Positions 33,770 through 45,500 of a stretch of 64,000 bases of DNA are shown one piece after another; the first letter of the stretch is position 1; the number at the start of each line of letters is the position of its first letter. The notes below the pieces were generated by a model. That model was not told the DNA's origin. It made no database searches and saw only the letters and a list, made by a program, of their open reading frames with translations. The stretch is taken from the NCBI GenBank assembly GCA_002633025.1, contig NMRB01002025.1, forward strand, positions 65,372 to 129,371, in the 5' to 3' direction. This DNA is from Notospermus geniculatus. Lineage: Eukaryota; Nemertea; Pilidiophora; Heteronemertea; Lineidae. A program made the translations under genes and the position numbers.

Positions 33770-34242
33770 GGGCATGTGGCGGGATCGCCGACTTCATGTT
33801 CGGACGGAGGCACGTTCTGCCCAGTTTGCCTTGGTCCTTACAGGAAACTCAAGCGACACCTCATGGGGCACATCTTCCGTGGTACGTGTAAGGCCACACA
33901 GCCTGTTTTAAGTGCAAATGTCAGTGTGTGGTACCCTCAAACCTGGTCACCCACCACGCGGAGTGCGGAAACGACGACAGCGTCCACTTCATTTGGGCCA
34001 GAAAGATCCAGATGTTGCTCCTGTTTCTGGTGCATGCTTTCCGACAGGGCAACTTGAACGGCGTGTTGAACTTCGCAGTGACAAACACCCTGTTTCCCAT
34101 CCCACAGCCTGGTCAACCGTTTTACAACTCGCCCTTAATCAGTGCCCAGGAGCGCGAGTGGATGCATACTTATGAATACTACTTCAGCCCGGACTACTGT
34201 GAGAACCAGGAGTTCCATCCCTCCCCGCCGAACCGTGTGTGA
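33770..34242 (+). CDS. C2H2-type zinc-finger fragment
   Basis: Frame from about 33776 contains FCPVCLGPYRKLKRHLMGHI, a C2H2 finger (C-x2-C-x11-H-x3-H). After a shift near 33905 a frame runs from 33928 to 34242: VVPSNLVTHHAECGNDD, FIWARKIQMLLLFLVHAFRQ and a Pro-rich end. The second piece resembles a degenerate finger followed by a helical region. Similar fingers occur in repeated invertebrate proteins. Probably a nuclear nucleic-acid binder, and probably broken. Confidence 0.4.
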
Positions 34243-35026
34243 CAAATTTTCAAACAGCATGAATATCCCAGTTTGAAAATACTCCTCTTTGCCATTTTAA
34301 ATCATATTTAAAAAAATGTAAATGTATGTGTAAATATGATGTCATTATAGCACAGTTTGACTGTCGTCCAATTTCATGGAGGACAAAGTGAAACAACTAC
34401 ATGTAAAGAAATCTTATCCGAGTACCGTTCACTCTCTGAAGGGTCGGTGACTTGTTTTAGATGATAACCAACAGGAAATGATGGAGGGCTGTGTGAATGA
34501 CATATAGGTATCCTGGTACGACATATTAGTTTCAGTGCTTGATGAGCTCCAAATGTACTAGATGTAAGGTTGCCGATGTAAGGTTGCCACTGAAAGTACA
34601 TTTCATCAGCGAGGATGTTGAGGACCAAGGCGGTCCAAGAAGATAATTCCTGTGAGTACATATATCTCAAAAGGCGAGGCCTACATGCTTGCAAAAGCAG
34701 AGGACACTGGCGTGCCATTCGAAAAGTACACCCTTTCCGGGGCTGTGGCAGGTAAGAAATACCCCATTGATATTTCTCGATAACATTTGACAATAACTTT
34801 GGTCGCTCACACATGCCCCAAAGGAGAAATTACTCAAGAACGCTGATTTTAATCACAGTACATGTGAAAATAAAACATTTTCTCTTTTCAGGATATTATT
34901 TGCTGCATGGTCGCTCACAGCCTGCGATATTTTCGGCAGAAAAAATCGAGAAAATTAAAATGGGCATATTGACCAAAGAAGAAGAGTATTTTATGAAAGG
35001 ACTGGTGTCAAGCTTTGGGTTGACTG
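34243..35026. other. No firm gene; possible exon at 34893-35030
   Basis: After the acceptor ttctcttttcag at about 34881-34892 the + strand reads YYLLHGRSQPAIFSAEKIEK and IKMGILTKEEEYFMKGLV. This may be an exon, but I find no partner and the adjoining palindrome cuts it off. Confidence 0.3.
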
Positions 35027-35126
35027 AGGCTGGGTTTACATCGAGGCACACGCGACACGGACACGCCATGAAACCTTTGTTAGTCTCCGTGTTCGTGTCG
35101 CGTGTGCCTCAATGTAAACCCAGCCT
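35027..35126. repeat. 100-bp hairpin MITE
   Basis: AGGCTGGGTTTACATCGAGG pairs with the inverse ending CAATGTAAACCCAGCCT; about 40 bp of stem and 16 bp of loop. Confidence 0.8.
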
Positions 35127-35335
35127 GAGGTGTGTGCACAAAACGGTCAGAGTTAGGTGTATGTATATTATTTGACTCTATACACATATGGTAACTTAAT
35201 CATGGATAATTGCATTCCATGAGAAAAACGAATCCAGGTAAAAAAGGCACTGGTAAAAAATGCACAAAAAATTAGGGGATAGGTAAAAAAGGCACGGCCA
35301 AAGAAAATGAATGGCTTGTCAGGGAGCTTCTGCGG

Positions 35336-35822
35336 GGTAAATATGATGCATTATTTTCGTGGAAAACTGCATATTTCCAGATGTTTTGACATTTTCAAAT
35401 GGACTTGCACTCTGTATTGTCTGTAAAGGGGTTCAGTGCATGGGATAGGGCCGCATCCAGGGGGCTGCTCAGGATCATCCCTATGTTCCCCGGATTCTAT
35501 ATTCCCGGCCCAGGTTCTGTATTACAGAGACGCAATATGAGAGTGCCTTTTTGTTAGCTTCAAGGAAATGGTCTCCAGATTAGTGTTTTGTTTTCAGAGT
35601 GCTTGACTCAGACCAATAGTGCCCTTTCCTTTGGACCATGCCAAGTGGTCCAGCTGATCAAGGTCAGGACACTTAGGCCTATGATCCTGAGCAGCCCCCT
35701 GGATGCGGCCCTATCCCATGCACTGAGCCCCCTCATAGACAACACTGAGTGCAAGTCCATTTCACAATGTCAAAACATCTAGAAATATGCAGTAAGTAAA
35801 GCATCATATTTACCCCACAGAA
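35336..35822. repeat. Foldback element with arms of about 145 bp
   Basis: The arm 35336-35483, which contains CCATGGGATAGGGCCGCAT-like sequence (CAGTGCATGGGATAGGG), is mirrored at 35678-35822. The loop is about 195 bp. An ambiguous base sits at 35825. Confidence 0.8.
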
Positions 35823-36029
35823 CCNACTCCCTAACATCTTTATGTCCAGCATCATACCTAGAGAGTATGAATTCAACTCTTACATATTTTTGGCATGGTT
35901 TAGGCACAGTTCTCCCCCCTCAGATAGTAATCAATCAGCAAAAAAATCGATTCCCAATAACGATCTGTTATATACAAGCTCTGCAAAGTTTCAGAGGCAT
36001 GTGCTGCTCTCACCACACCCACTGCAGTT

Positions 36030-37085
36030 TTGCCATTTCATTTCAAAGATGTTGTCCTCATATGCAACCTGACCAGGAGCCGTTTCGCTGTTGATGTGCT
36101 GGCTTCATCATCTCTGTGCGGAGCTTATCCCTCCATTAGGTCACTTTGTGATGATTCAAGTCAGTCCACGCCGATGCCTGAGGGGGACATCCTTGTTGCA
36201 TTTGACAACAATCAGGTCTTGAAGAAAACCTGGAAGATTTCCCTCAAGTCGAAGTTCACCAGCCACGTTATTACGATGGTATTGGCGTTTGAAATTGACG
36301 CGGATGGTGAACTTCAATCTCTCGAAGATCTAAAGACAGAATCTTGGTTTTCCCCAGGTAAGTTAAATTTGTCACCGGAAAGTGTAGAGAGTAGAATCAG
36401 AAACATTGATGCCCCAGGTTCAGAGGTACGAAAGCATTGGTGGGTGAAATTCATGTACCGAACTCTTGTCAAATATTTAGATGCAGTACACTACAAGCAG
36501 AACAATGTTTCTCAGCAGATGGCAGCAGCTGTTCGGACCCTGTAGACAAGAAGGTCGACTAAAGAAAAAGGTGCATTCAAAACATGTTCCAAGTGTGGGC
36601 TTGATGATCTTCCTCCCCGCGCAAGAAATTGCACAAATTGGAAAGAGCCACTTACTGCAAAGAAAGGTTTGGGGGCCAGCTCTGACACGGCCAAGACGGC
36701 CACGAGGGAAACATACTCTGGAAGAAAGGCGCAGGAGGTACGGGCGCTGGTGGAGGAAGATCCTCAAGGGTATACTATTACCTATGAAAACGTAGGCCAA
36801 CCTGATGACAACATTGGTGGATATTACAACGAAATAGGTATTTCAGATCAGCATGCCGGAACCCCTCCAACCAAAACAACAGTCCTAGAGCCAATCTATC
36901 TGAACCCTGGATCATATGAAGCTCTAGCTTCAATACTGTGCACTATCGGGGAAAAAGCCGAAGTGCCCCAGTATGTCAGTGACGGCAAACGTGAATGGGG
37001 GGTTGCAATTCTGTGTGATGGAGCACCACTTGTGATTGACATGCGAATCATGAAAAAATATTTCCGCTGTAAACTATTAACTTAG
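36030..37085 (+). CDS. Mobile-type gene fragment (DNNQ...REWGVAILCDGAP family)
   Basis: The first frame, to 36545, contains VAFDNNQVLKKTWKISLKSK and VITMVLAFEIDADGELQ. After a shift near 36545 comes a zinc-ribbon-like KTCSKCGLDDLPPRARNC stretch. A third frame (36669-37085) contains YNEIGISDQHAG, YLNPGSYEALASIL and REWGVAILCDGAPLVID. I recognise the order of these blocks from repeated proteins of marine invertebrates, but not a named superfamily. DNNQ and CDGxP are likely active or structural sites of an unknown transposase; this is inference. At least one frameshift is present. Confidence 0.45.
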
Positions 37086-37330
37086 ACCTCAAAAAGTTCG
37101 AGGATAACGTCACCAAACTCGATATGTGGGGACGGAAGTGGAACCTGGGGTTCAAGGGAATACCAGGACCACTGAAGGAGGATGCCAGCAAGACTGAGAG
37201 TGTTGCCAGAGCCTTCATGACGGAAAAGCTGAGCATCCCCAGCCAAACAGTTGAAAAGTTCGTTAACTTATTTTCGGGATTTAGGAAAGGAAATGAGACA
37301 GTCAACCCTGGCTGCAGGCCTTGGCCCTTT
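37086..37330 (+). pseudogene. LINE ORF1-like fragment
   Basis: The frame continues the preceding one after a stop and reads DLKKFEDNVTKLDMWGRKW, NLGFKGIPGPLKED and FMTEKLSIPSQTVEKF. A coiled-coil end followed by R-x-NL-x-F-x-GIP resembles the start of the RNA-binding domain in LINE-1-type ORF1 proteins. It is short and ends abruptly at about 37336. Confidence 0.4.
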
Positions 37331-38136
37331 CTCTAATCTTAGATGTGGGTCTGGCAGCAGCTGTAGCACTAGGCCTATAGCCCTAGGAGAGTGCAGTAGC
37401 CCACCTTGAAGTCTAAATTGGCTGATTATTTTTTACAAGTCGGTGCCTGTTGGCTAGCCCCTGGGCCAGACCGCCAAGCTCTGTGTTTGTAGTGTGCTTT
37501 TTCAGCATGTTTTAACACGGTTTGTACCAAATGAAAGTCTGTCTTCTTGGCCATATTTCTACATCAAAATTTTGGAAATTTGGAAATACCATAATTATGT
37601 AATAGTTCATTAGAAAAAGCCCTAAAAATCAACATTTTCATTATGGAATTTTTTGGTGACTTTTGTTCCAGTTGTGATAGAATGGAACTTTCTAAGAATT
37701 TTGGGCTTTGTTTCATCAAAATATCTCGAGTGGTTGCTGAGATATTTGAGATTATCGAAATTTTGAGAAAGTAGCAAAAAACATGCCGTTACAAAATTAC
37801 TTCTGTCAAATGCGGCTTTCAGCGGAATTTTTCGGGGATTGATACCATTAGTTAGCCAGGAAAATTTGCTACTATATATGTCGGGACCAACTTTCTCCAC
37901 CCCAATTGCAGGTGTAGCAATGTTCCAGCTGTGCTCTCACAGACACCATCATTGATGATTTGAAAGCACAGATAAGCAGGCTGGAGGAAAGATGTGAACA
38001 AAGTACATGTATGTCCTCGGTGTGTTGTGAATGAATTTGCAGATAATGAGGTCATATGGATAAAGGCTAGTTAATACTTTTACTTGAATTTTGCAAATGC
38101 AATAGCCAATGATGTATGGATTCGAGGTAAAAGATT
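37331..38136. other. No gene seen
   Basis: Non-coding sequence. At 38045-38135 is a degraded arm of the hairpin repeat found at 18957-19075. Confidence 0.4.
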
Positions 38137-38216
38137 ATGAACATTTTATTTTATTATATGAACCTTTCTGTTGTTTATGAACATTTTATTTTATTATATG
38201 AACCTTTCTGTTGTTT
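38137..38216. repeat. 40-bp tandem repeat, two copies
   Basis: The unit begins ATGAACATTTTATTTTATTA at 38137 and recurs at 38177 with no difference. Confidence 0.9.
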
Positions 38217-38222
38217 TTTTAG

Positions 38223-38525
38223 GGCAACAAGTACAAGCAAGAGACTATACGAATGTTTCTATTGCAAACAAAAATACTTGACAAAGTTTAGTAGGAATCG
38301 GCACATGAGAGATTCCATGCGCAATTCCACTGTCGGATCGACACCTGCGGTAAGATGTTCTCAAGAGAAGTTCGACTGAAGCGACATCAAGAGGTAGAAC
38401 ACTCTCAATTTTCCAAGGAAGCACGAATCAGAATCAGAGAAATTGGTCAGAAGAAATTATATGTATATGCAGAAAACAAACATGCGGAGGAACAGCTATC
38501 TTCCATTTCCCCGAATTTTCACTTT
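38223..38525 (+). pseudogene. C2H2 zinc-finger fragment of a mobile-type gene
   Basis: After the acceptor tttttttag the frame reads YECFYCKQKYLTKFSRNRH, a C-x2-C...H half-finger. A frame change near 38340 gives DTCGKMFSREVRLKRHQEVE, a second finger. It then continues ARIRIREIGQ and stops. Fingers of this sort precede helicase-type and other mobile-element proteins. It lies 150 bp before the Helitron-like fragment and may belong to it. Confidence 0.4.
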
Positions 38526-38678
38526 TGACTCGGTCCTGAATTCCGATTGAAACCGCAATTCAGCAGCTGTGGCTTGTAACTGAGGATCAGAAGCTATCGT
38601 ACGCCATACTCAAAAATTATCCCCAGACAACCAAGAAAGTGTCTTGAAGTTTGACCTGTTCGCTGCTGAAATGCAACG

Positions 38679-39486
38679 ATGTGGTCACCAGAAACAAAGA
38701 CAGACTTTGCTACCCTAAAAACTGAAGGCATTGTCAGTAATTATGAAGAATTTGCACACCTACAGCAGCAAGCTTCCACATTGCAGCAGCATGACTGCTT
38801 TAAAGCAAACGAACGCTGCAAGAAACGCCATGCTAAAGACGATACCCTCATCTGTCGAGTCCCGCGTCATCCTGTCAGTTTCGTGCACTGTTTCCGCGAG
38901 TATTCCCATCTGTATGATGATGACACTTACATGCGGTTAGCATATTTTGACCTGGCCACCCCCTGCCCCTGCGGCTATCATTGGAACACAAGTCCACAGT
39001 TTTCAGCGGAAATGTGGCAGTACCCTACCCAGCAAGACGAACATTTCGTGCCTACCAAAATTGTTCGTTGCAATGAGGTCATCCACAAATGTGTAAGTGT
39101 GCGACCACAAGTTCCAGGTGTCGTATTTGGCTAAATATGCTGCAGAAACTGAAGAAAAGCGCCAAATAAGTTTGCACAAAACAGCTGCACGAGATGAAGT
39201 GAAACTGACAGCCCATGACACCATCCATGTCAAAAATTCTGGCCAACGAGCCCACCCTCTGAACCAGCAACATCACACACTGGCTCGAGAATTACCCTTG
39301 ACAGAAATGCTGTGGTACATTTTGAACTTCCCATATGTTGCAGTACCTACTTGTGACTACACACACGCGTCCACCAAAGCGCCTGAATACCGATCTGCTG
39401 TTATAAAGCATAGCCACCGGCATCTGCCAGAACATCCACTTTTGGAGGATGGAGCGGTGGGGTTCCAGTTGTGGCTGCTCGCTTGA
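38679..39486 (+). pseudogene. Helitron-like protein fragment
   Basis: Frame 38679-39134 includes DDTLICRVPRHPVSFVHCF, EMWQYPTQQDEHFVPTKIV and then shifts near 39090. Frame 39097-39486 includes MCDHKFQVSYLAKYAAETEE and LTEMLWYILNFPYVAVP. The order CRVPRHP, then W-YP-Q...F-PT, then CDH-FQVSYLAKYAA, then REI-LTEM-W is that of the region between the Rep and helicase parts in Helitron-related proteins. No Rep tyrosines or helicase Walker motifs are visible here, so the assignment rests on this middle region only. Confidence 0.5.
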
Positions 39487-39535
39487 ATTATCCCCCGTGG
39501 CGCCAGTTTTCACCTAACCAGCAAACAGCCATTGC

Positions 39536-39724
39536 ATGTTATCAAGAAGGCAAATTCTTCTTGGTGTAAACAATTTGGATGAAGAGCAATCTGCAGAGTT
39601 ACACAAATTGTTGTTGTCAAATCAGCGAGTTTTCTCCAAAGGTGATCTTGATTTAGGTAGGACTGATGTTCTTAGGCATACAGTTGACATCGGAGATACC
39701 CCGCCATTTCGGGAACCGGTGTGA
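39536..39724 (+). pseudogene. Gypsy fragment, start of RT
   Basis: A 62-codon frame includes LHKLLLSNQRVFSKGDLDLG and RHTVDIGDTPPFREPV, the conserved run-up to Gypsy RT. It ends right where RT would start; a single N is at 39732. Confidence 0.7.
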
Positions 39725-39930
39725 CAGGCGANTCATAAAAGCCATCCTTAGGCTATGAAGAGGTGGGAGGCTATGTTGTAGAGGTGTGGTGTAATTTTGT
39801 GCCGTGGTTACAAGGGTACGTATACCCCAAAGGTGAATTCTGGTCAGCGTCAGTTAACTGACACAGATGCGTTCATAGTCGGAACACCAAATGTAAAAAA
39901 AGATGCCGTTGTGACAAACTCTTAACGAAA

Positions 39931-41141
39931 ATGACACCAGAAGTTCAGGGTAGAATGTGTACAATGTTTGACTGGGCATACACTGTAGCCAAATTGGAAG
40001 AACCATTCACAGGTTTTAAGCACATGGTAGATATGGAACATAAGCACACTGGCAGTTTGGGGCAGTCAAACAGAAATGATAAAGCATGCTGTGAATTCAT
40101 TAACAACATTGCTGAAGGAATGGAGGATGAGATGTTAGCTGACATTATTACAGCAAAACCATGTTACTTTTCATTATCTTTCCATGGATCCACTGATGGG
40201 GCTATTGTTGAAAAAGAGGTCACTAGCATCAAGTATGTGGACCCCAAAACGGCGAAACCAACAATGAAGCCTCTTGGGTAAGTTGAATATCTGGCTGACC
40301 GTTGTTATGTTTTGGACACCAGGCCTTGTTGCTGAGGATATGACCGTCTTCAGGCCGACAGGACTAGCTGCCTTTCTTGGTTTTGCAAGTCTGTATCTCT
40401 CTCTCGTTGACGTCAATGTCACTCTAACTTTTCTGTTTTATGATCAGTACCGTACTAAATCACAAGCAAGCACCACTGGCAGTGTTACTGTTCTCTTTTC
40501 TAGGATACAAAATAGCACAAAATTGACACACAAAATGATAATAAGCAAGAAGTCAATCTCCAGAATTCACGAATTTTCGACCCCAACCGGGGTCTTTTTC
40601 AAGTGGAACTTTACAATCTGAAACTCTATAATTTTTCAAGTGGAACTTTACAATCTGAAACTCTAGAAAAGTATTTTCTAGAGTTTCAGATTGTAAAGTT
40701 CCACTTGAAAAAGACCCCGGTTGGGGTCGAAAATTCGTGAATTCTGGAGATTGACTTCTTGCTTATTATTATTATTGTTCTCTTTTCTAGGGTTTGGTTT
40801 AATTAAAGTTAGAAATAATGCGCATAAAACACTCACTGCGTAAGCATGGACCCATTGCATTTCATGAACTCAACTTACTAACTACATGTATATGAATACT
40901 TTTTTGCGACTAGTCTACTCTTCTTTGCGGTAAAAGTTATCAATTTTCTAGGATATGTCATGCCAGTCAGGTTGATGCTGAAGGCCTTTATGAATCCATC
41001 ACTGACAGAGTCAAAGAGAGTGGTTTAAAAGTGGAAGACTCCTTAGTTGCTACGTGCGCGGATAGGGCAAGTGTGAAGACGGGGAGAGTTCTGAAAAAGT
41101 TCGAAGATGAAGCAGGAGTTACTTGGCTTCTGAAGATTTAA
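39931..41141 (+). pseudogene. hAT-type (DUF4371-like) transposase fragment, two exons
   Basis: Exon 39931-40277 has FTGFKHMVDMEHKHTGSLG and SLSFHGSTDGAIVEKEV, where the Asp of GSTDG matches the first catalytic Asp of hAT proteins of the ZNF862/ZMYM6-like group. It ends in phase 2 before GTAAGT. Exon 40952-41141 starts after caattttctag, completes the split codon, and carries GLYESITDRVKESGLKVED and VATCADRASVKTG (second Asp in CADRAS) before TAA. Upstream, 39860-39912 reads TDAFIVGTPNVKKDAVV, typical of the same family, before a stop. The C-terminal dimerisation region is missing. Confidence 0.65.
40541..40767. repeat. Large near-perfect palindrome in the hAT-type intron
   Basis: About 87 bp at the left are repeated exactly in inverse at the right, with a 40-bp direct duplicate (TTTTTCAAGTGGAACTTTAC...) in between. 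Each arm contains GACCCCAACCGGGGTC, itself nearly palindromic. A single-arm relative lies at 61456-61515. Confidence 0.9.
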
Positions 41142-41479
41142 ATTGAATGAAAGTGACAAAATGTTAATTAAGAATTAAAACCCAAGAAATGTTTCACTTT
41201 TAATAAATTCTTACTCTATTTTCTTCAATATTTTCAGACTGATGACTTTTTGATGAATCTATATTACTTCTTCAAGAGAAGTTCTAAGTGAATTTGTCAT
41301 TTCAAGGCCCTGGCTAGTGTGCGCGCAAGTTGGTATTCATTATGGTATTGGCGTTTATTTTCTGAGATATGCGGTATGAGCATCTCCCGTGGCTCAGGTG
41401 GCGCCATCTCTCTGGAAGTGGTTCAGTCAGTCGACGCAATCTGCGTTACGGGGTCCATGCAGGATGCCTCCCCTCGTCA

Positions 41480-41600
41480 ACGAACTGCGTGATAATTGGG
41501 AGTTTTCGCAAATCTGACGAAAAACGAAGTACGAAATACCAAATTGGACGTCATATCCATGACGTAATGTATTTCAGGAAATGACTGGTACCATCAATTA
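41480..41600. repeat. Arm of the repeat that bounds 61583-63220
   Basis: Shares CGAAGTACGAAATAC and the following ATGACGTAATG...TGGTACCAT with 61595-61680. Only one arm is present. Confidence 0.6.
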
Positions 41601-41670
41601 CAATAGGTGACGTCAACCTCGATCCCTTCAAGTTCTCCCCATCATGCAGTTCCAGTGGAAAATTAAAGCT

Positions 41671-41938
41671 GAACTGTCAGCATTACACGAGGGGCCACTT
41701 GCGGCACATATAGAAATCAGGATCAACTGTCGCCATGTTTTAAACAATGTTTTGAATGCCCTCTGAACAAGGTAGACCCCGTGGTCGGCTCACGCTCCAT
41801 CCATTGCATTCAACTCGGCGCAGCCAACTGCACTGAGAGAGCATTTGAAACATGGCGGATGGGCGTTTAAAACATGGCGATGGTCGTTCCTGATTTCTAT
41901 GTTGCCACATGTGGCCCCTCGTGTAATGCTGGCAGTTC
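41671..41938. mobile_element. 268-bp MITE with arms of about 75 bp
   Basis: GAACTGTCAGCATTACACGA on the left is inverted at TCGTGTAATGCTGGCAGTTC on the right, with a further 50 bp of diverged stem. No coding capacity; no clear target duplication. Confidence 0.75.
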
Positions 41939-42550
41939 AGATTCAAGCCTCAGAACACTCCAATTTCGGGGTTCAAAGTAGGCCCAATCCTACAGTATAC
42001 TATGCACTGGGCCTCTCTTTCTTGATTCCTGTGTCTATGCAAAAATCATTTTTTAAATGCCAAGTTCAGAAATGTGCATTATGCACTTCCAATTCTTTTC
42101 ACAGTGATCATTGCATAAAGTGGTTTTTCATCTATTTTTCAGACTTAACGAGAAGGAAGTTTCCCAGCGCTGATACGACTGCCGCAAGGAGGATCCGACA
42201 ACAGGTCACGTGGTATAAATGCTCGGGTCAAGGTCATGTAAACAAAATCACATGTGCGCATATCAATAAAAATTGTAGCATTTTATGTCCTGTTTTATCA
42301 ATGAAAAGTAAAATTTTATGATCATTTAATGGAGTGATGGTGTTTAGTATTAATAAAAGTATGCAAAAAATATCGCGTGCGCAGTTTTTTCGAAGAAATT
42401 GTTGAAAATACGGCCCCAGTTCGAAGTGTTCGGATTTTTCCTGTTTCGTGATACGCAGACGGATGGTTGGGAACGAGGTCATTTATTGTCATTAGCGTAG
42501 GGGATCGTGGAAAATGGCGGGTTTGAGCGTGTTCAGCGTGTTTTTTTACT

Positions 42551-42558
42551 TATAAAAC
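42551..42558 (+). promoter_or_regulatory. Possible TATA box
   Basis: TATAAAAC lies 35-42 bases before the ATG at 42593. With a start site about 25-30 bases downstream, the 5' leader would be only a few to a dozen bases. The ATG is in good context (ACC before it). Position alone supports this. Confidence 0.35.
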
Positions 42559-42592
42559 ACCCAAAGATCCCCCAAGATCCCCACGAATTACC

Positions 42593-45500
42593 ATGAAAAG
42601 GTCGTGTAGAAACAGCTCTTCCCGGAGGGCTTTGACTAGTGTTTTTAGTGCTGCGAAACAGCAAGAAACCGTAGCAGAACGTGCCGGTACAACATTAAGT
42701 GACACTGACACTGACAGGGCATGCAGGGAGCAGCAGGATGATGTTATTGGTCATGTTGGTGGTGGTCATGGAGGTAGGCCCAGGCCTTCTGATGGCTGTT
42801 GTGCCTTGCCGTGTACATCACCTAAGCGAATGAGAAGATTTTCCCCCTGTAGAAGCCCAGCGCAGACGGTAAGTCAGCTATTCACAACCGAGTCCTACCG
42901 TACGGCCGTAGGCCTAGGCTAGGCCCACCCCAGGTACACTTCCCATGGCTTGGCCCGCTACTACCATATGTATATGCTATAGCTACTAGTACCGGTAATT
43001 GTGTGAGATACAGTATGAGTAGGGGGCCTGTTGCATTATCATGATATATATCGTGGTACCTGTAGCATGTTGTCACATTCATTGGCTTTATGGAATGCGT
43101 GGCCATGAGATTATTGTTTCAACTACCTACCCCTGGGACCTACCCCCACCTTTTTTTGAATTAACGTAATGATTTTACCCTACTCCAATATTTGTTTCAG
43201 GCTGCAAATAGGCTTTTAAGGAGAGCATTGTTTCCTAACAGCCCAAAGAAAATGTCACCGAAGAAGCCTACAGTTACTCAGCCAAGAGGATTGCTTCGAG
43301 AATGGTCACATGAAGAGGCATCAGCCCTTATCCAATTCATCGCGTTGCATAGGTATAGTTCGCCTTGAAATTTAGGAGAGGTTCTTTATCCTTTTTCACT
43401 GCCAGACTCAATTTCAACAAGACAGGTCTTGGTGCTCTCATTTTTGGTAATAGGCTAACTTATTACCTTTTTTAATGAGATTGTGGAATACTATTGAGTT
43501 GTGTCTTCTTTTCTAGGGATCAGCAAGCCAATGAGCAGTCAGAATGGCCAATGATGAAATGTGTTCATCCATACTGGAAAGAAGCTGCAAAGTATGTGCA
43601 AAATGTTAGTGGGTCTTCTATTTTACGTGAAGGTAATTTTGTTTCTTTATTTTTTGATCATTTCAAGTACAGTAATTGTTATAGTGGAATTTACATCAGT
43701 TGATACTTTACAAACTGATACAAACTGAAAAGCAAGCAATTATTAAAATTATTAATTGCTTTTGCTTTTGAGTTCACATCAGTTTGTGGCCTCAAGTTAA
43801 AATGTATTAAATCTACTCTATACTTGCACATTAATGCACATTGCAGATGATATTGGTTTACATTTTGTGGTGAGTAACAAGTCTCTTTGGCAAAGTGTGT
43901 GCGTGTAACTTGTCCTCTGGTGCTGTGATTTCATTTCCTTTGCTTTGGTATGGTGTTGGTTGTGTGATGCACAAGTTTTTTTCCAGCATATTAAACTGAC
44001 TCAGATGTCACACTGGATGTAGTTTCAGCGGTGGTAGTTTGTGGCAGAGTTTGAGTGGTGTCTATAGCTTGCACAAGTGATATCACGTTTCCTGTCTTTT
44101 TTCAGCTCTCACACCCACCCTGCTTACAGCTGGTCTTTGTGACACAACGCAGATTTGCATCACGTGATTTGCCTTTGTTTGTTTTAAATGTCTGAATACA
44201 TGTATTGCATGATCTGCTTATTTTCAGTGGTGGTCGTAGCATTGTTTGAGTGGTGGCTTTTGCATATCAGTTCACAAATGATAGCACATTATCCATGCTT
44301 TTTCAGCTCATCCTTCCTGCTTTCCGCTGGTCTATGTTGCAGAACACTGTTCAGACATGGCATGATCTTTTTGTTAAATTTCAGTGGTGGTTGCAGTGTA
44401 GCATAGTTTGAGTGGGGAAGAGTCCTTCTTTCTTAGCTTTACCCATCCTGCAATGGTTGGTCTGTCTCGTTTGACAACATAGGTTTGCATTGTGTGTTGC
44501 TAGATGTTACTATATTGTACATTTTCTTTTCAGTGGGTGCTGTACGCTCTAAGACACAAAAGCTACGAAGGGAGTTTGGCACAGTTGACATTGCGGAAGA
44601 AAAAATGTGAATCACGATTGCCTCATACACGACGGAGATTGCACCCCAACCAAATCTTGTCACATTGTCCCTTCCACCCTCATTGTCTATGGATATTGAC
44701 CACTTCACTGAAACACAGAAACAACAGTTACTAACGCGACTGCTTCCTGCTGTTCAAGAGGACCATCTGGTAGCTGGCATCATAGATAGTGCTGGTCAAT
44801 TGTCATCCAAATCAATTTGGAAAATTATCAAGGAACTGTTTAATTCAGCCAACTTGGTTGACCATGCAGGACTTCTTGATGAACTTTTCTATGAAAAGTT
44901 TTCAAAGGAAAGGGATATTGGTGACCTCCCTGAAGCCAACTTCATTCGTCACTCAATTTCTGCAATGAGGAAGTTGAAGGAAACCGAAAAAACAAATTTG
45001 ATATACAAGTGGTCAAGGTGCATTGCTGTGACCAGACCAGACAGCGACGAGTCACTGATGCCATTGACAAGGATGCCATTTGGTCTGATAGAATATCAGA
45101 TAGATTTCTTTAATGCTGACCATGTGAATCAGGTATGCATGTACTACCGGTATTCAGTTTTCCTTTTAAAACCGATAACAAAATTGATGATTTGGTACTT
45201 AATCTTAAAATAAATTTTAACTGGTCTCTTGAAATAGTACTGATGCATAGCCATCTTTCAGGTGAAAGAATCAAAGGACTTCGCCCTATGGAGGGAGACT
45301 TTAGATGCTGAGCTGACCTTGCGTCAGGACAAACTCATAACAGGGCCCATGTGGAGTGGATGTTCCCCAGACGATGTGAGAGTTCCTTTGAAGGTATGTA
45401 ATTTTGGCCCTCCCCTGTTCGGTGTTCCCCCCGGTGAAATATGTCACTTGATATGAGTATCACGACCATGAATTCATGCAGCGTAAATAATTATCTGAGT

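Noticed and set aside
34374-34814. 146-codon minus frame
   Set aside because: Composition and motifs give no support, and no conserved family is apparent.
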